Part shown: positions 62,923 through 64,000 of the stretch, piece after piece
Position numbering within the stretch: position 1 is the first letter of the stretch
Layout: each line of letters starts with the position of its first letter
Source of the DNA: Peptoniphilus gorbachii
GTDB lineage: Bacteria; Bacillota; Clostridia; Tissierellales; Peptoniphilaceae
Assembly: GCF_016908115.1 (NCBI RefSeq)
Contig: NZ_JAFBDH010000007.1
Location: 42,776 to 106,775, forward strand
Direction: 5' to 3'
Length of the DNA stretch: 64,000 bases
Position numbers and translations under genes: made by a program
The notes under the pieces: generated by a model
What the model was told of the DNA's origin: nothing
The model's database searches: none
Seen by the model: the letters and a program-made list of their open reading frames with translations, nothing else

Positions 62923-63868
62923 AATTGCAATTATAGTCATGTCACTATTTTTACTTGCAGCTTGCGGCAAAAGTGACAACAAAAAGGAAGCTAAGGAAGC
63001 TGAAAAGTTATCTCTTGATAAGTTAAATGTAACTTATGTAACATCACCACTAAATGTGCCATCAATTGTTGAAAAAGAATTGGGAATATTTGAAAAAAAC
63101 ATGCCAGGAGTTAAGGTAAACTACAGCGAAATAACAAGTGGAGCAGACCAAACTCAAGCTCTTGCAGCAGGTGATGTTGATGTACTTTATGCACTTGGTG
63201 GATCATCAGCAATTCTTGCTAAGGCAAATGGAGTTGACTTAAAAGTTTTAAATATGTATTCAAGAGCTCCAGAAGCTTTCGGTTTATATTCAATGGATAA
63301 GTCACTTAATAGCCCAGAATCACTAAAGGGCAAAAAAATTGCAGGACCTGCTGGAACTAATTTACACGAACTTTTAATTGCCTATCTTAAAAAAGCAAAT
63401 ATGACAATAGATGATGTGGAATATGTAAATATGTCTATACCAGATGCAGCTGCTGCTCTCGAATCAGGTGCCATTGATGTTGCCATGTTAGGTGGACCAG
63501 CTGGATATAAGGCTGTAAAATCTGGCAAAAATGAAATCACAAATGGTAAGGGCTTAATTGATGCCATAATTTGCGTTGCAACTTCAGAAAAATTTTACAA
63601 TGAACACAAAGATGTAATTGATAAATTAATGGAAGCTCAAAAAGAAACTGCTGATTACATGAAAAATAACAGCAAGGAAACAAGAGATATTGTTATGAAG
63701 GCACTTTCTCTTGACCAAGAAGCCTTTGATACAATGTATAAGATGTACGACTTCTCAACAGAAATTACTGATGCTGATAAGGAAGGCTTTAAGAGAACTA
63801 AGGACTTTATGCTTGAAACAAAGATGATAGATAAAGATATAGATATTGATTCTTTATTTATAAAATAA
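62906..63868 (+). CDS. ABC transporter substrate-binding lipoprotein (NitT/TauT, NMT1-like)
   Basis: A 320-residue lipoprotein: basic start, hydrophobic core, and lipobox LLAAC with the lipidated Cys at about residue 20. The mature part has NVTYVTSPLNVPSIVEKELG, ALAAGDVDVLYALGGSSA, KGKKIAGPAGTNLHELLIAY and ALESGAIDVAMLGGPAGYKA, the two-lobed fold of NMT1/SsuA/TauA binding proteins. Ligand unknown; the Fur-like box suggests expression under iron limitation. It overlaps the ATPase gene by 17 bases. Confidence 0.9.
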   Translation: MKKIFKIAIIVMSLFLLAACGKSDNKKEAKEAEKLSLDKLNVTYVTSPLNVPSIVEKELGIFEKNMPGVKVNYSEITSGADQTQALAAGDVDVLYALGGSSAILAKANGVDLKVLNMYSRAPEAFGLYSMDKSLNSPESLKGKKIAGPAGTNLHELLIAYLKKANMTIDDVEYVNMSIPDAAAALESGAIDVAMLGGPAGYKAVKSGKNEITNGKGLIDAIICVATSEKFYNEHKDVIDKLMEAQKETADYMKNNSKETRDIVMKALSLDQEAFDTMYKMYDFSTEITDADKEGFKRTKDFMLETKMIDKDIDIDSLFIK

Positions 63869-63881
63869 AAATTATAAAATT

Positions 63882-63905
63882 AAGGCGAGGAGACTCGCCT
63901 TTTTA
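63882..63905 (+). terminator. terminator of the NitT/TauT-type ABC operon
   Basis: AAGGCGAG (63882-63889), loop GAGA, CTCGCCTT (63894-63901), then TTTT. Confidence 0.9.
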
Positions 63906-63909
63906 ATTG

Positions 63910-64000
63910 TGACTTTAGTCAGTTGAGCACGCAACGCGTGCGAAACATAAAACTACCCGCTATGCGGGTAGGCAACAATAGGTTATACCAAAAATCACCT
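63910..64000. repeat. G+C-rich hairpin cluster at the window end
   Basis: GCACGC (63927-63932) with GCGTGC (63936-63941), and CTACCCGC (63953-63960) with GCGGGTAG (63964-63971), within a short stretch much richer in G+C than its surroundings. It recalls the island at 30026-30290. The element continues beyond the window. Confidence 0.5.

Noticed and set aside
1..64000. CRISPR arrays, tRNA and rRNA genes, prophage genes
   Set aside because: No spaced direct-repeat array, no tRNA-like TpsiC/acceptor pattern and no phage structural or integrase gene was recognised by eye; a computed scan (tRNAscan-SE, CRISPR finder) would be needed to be certain.

Overview
The window is chromosomal DNA of a low-G+C, anaerobic Gram-positive bacterium. 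The strongest clue is a complete gene set for sodium-coupled glutamate fermentation through 2-hydroxyglutarate: glutaconyl-CoA decarboxylase, glutaconate CoA-transferase and 2-hydroxyglutaryl-CoA dehydratase with its activator. Together with the very A+T-rich spacers, strong AGGAGG ribosome binding sites, S-layer-homology protein, rubrerythrin and 2-oxoacid:ferredoxin oxidoreductase, this suggests a butyrate-forming Gram-positive anaerobic coccus of the Peptoniphilus type (Peptoniphilaceae/Tissierellia). The genus is an inference from gene content; no 16S gene is present.

Layout. 1-3764: the 5' end of an ECF sigma factor gene, a zinc-ribbon/TPR/SH3 membrane protein, an alpha/beta hydrolase and a 2-hydroxyacid dehydrogenase. 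3972-8107: the conserved metG-tatD-rnmV-rsmA block. 8115-9402: an ArsR-type metal sensor, a glutaredoxin and the MntP manganese exporter. 9904-19010: the fermentation cluster gcdD-gcdC-gcdB-gctA-gctB-gcdA, then hgdC-hgdA-hgdB from its own promoter. 19228-28401: acyltransferase, leucine-rich-repeat protein, a PhaE-like coiled-coil protein, a DUF2975/XRE pair, the glutamate transporter GltS, glutamate racemase and an aldehyde dehydrogenase. 28718-35247: hisS, a hairpin-rich non-coding island, typA, cardiolipin synthase, a metallopeptidase and a ZIP transporter. 35248-38465: a long leader with an internal terminator, then two secreted proteins, one carrying SLH domains. 38562-40482 (minus strand): tpx-rlmH and two unknowns. 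40770-42420: two decayed IS110-type elements flanking rubrerythrin. 42657-46363: a lipoprotein, a second decarboxylase beta/small-subunit pair without a carboxyltransferase, and htpG behind a CIRCE-like operator. 46587-50538: a 2-oxoacid:ferredoxin oxidoreductase operon whose gamma subunit carries an extra C-terminal domain. 50809-52802 (minus): formimidoylglutamase and a second 2-hydroxyacid dehydrogenase. 53017-64000: small membrane proteins, a MATE pump, tuf, a heterodimeric ABC exporter, an iron alcohol dehydrogenase and a NitT/TauT-type ABC importer with a near-consensus Fur box at its promoter.

How it fits together. GltS brings in glutamate with Na+. After deamination (no glutamate dehydrogenase is visible here), 2-oxoglutarate would be reduced to (R)-2-hydroxyglutarate; either 2-hydroxyacid dehydrogenase in the window could do this. 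GctAB makes the CoA ester, HgdCAB dehydrates it, and GcdABCD decarboxylates glutaconyl-CoA to crotonyl-CoA while exporting Na+. HutG would add glutamate from histidine. The ferredoxin oxidoreductase, rubrerythrin, Tpx, glutaredoxin and the aldehyde and alcohol dehydrogenases fit anaerobic redox balance and oxygen defence.

All assignments rest on reading motifs, gene order, promoters and hairpins by eye; no database search was run. No tRNA, rRNA or CRISPR array was recognised.
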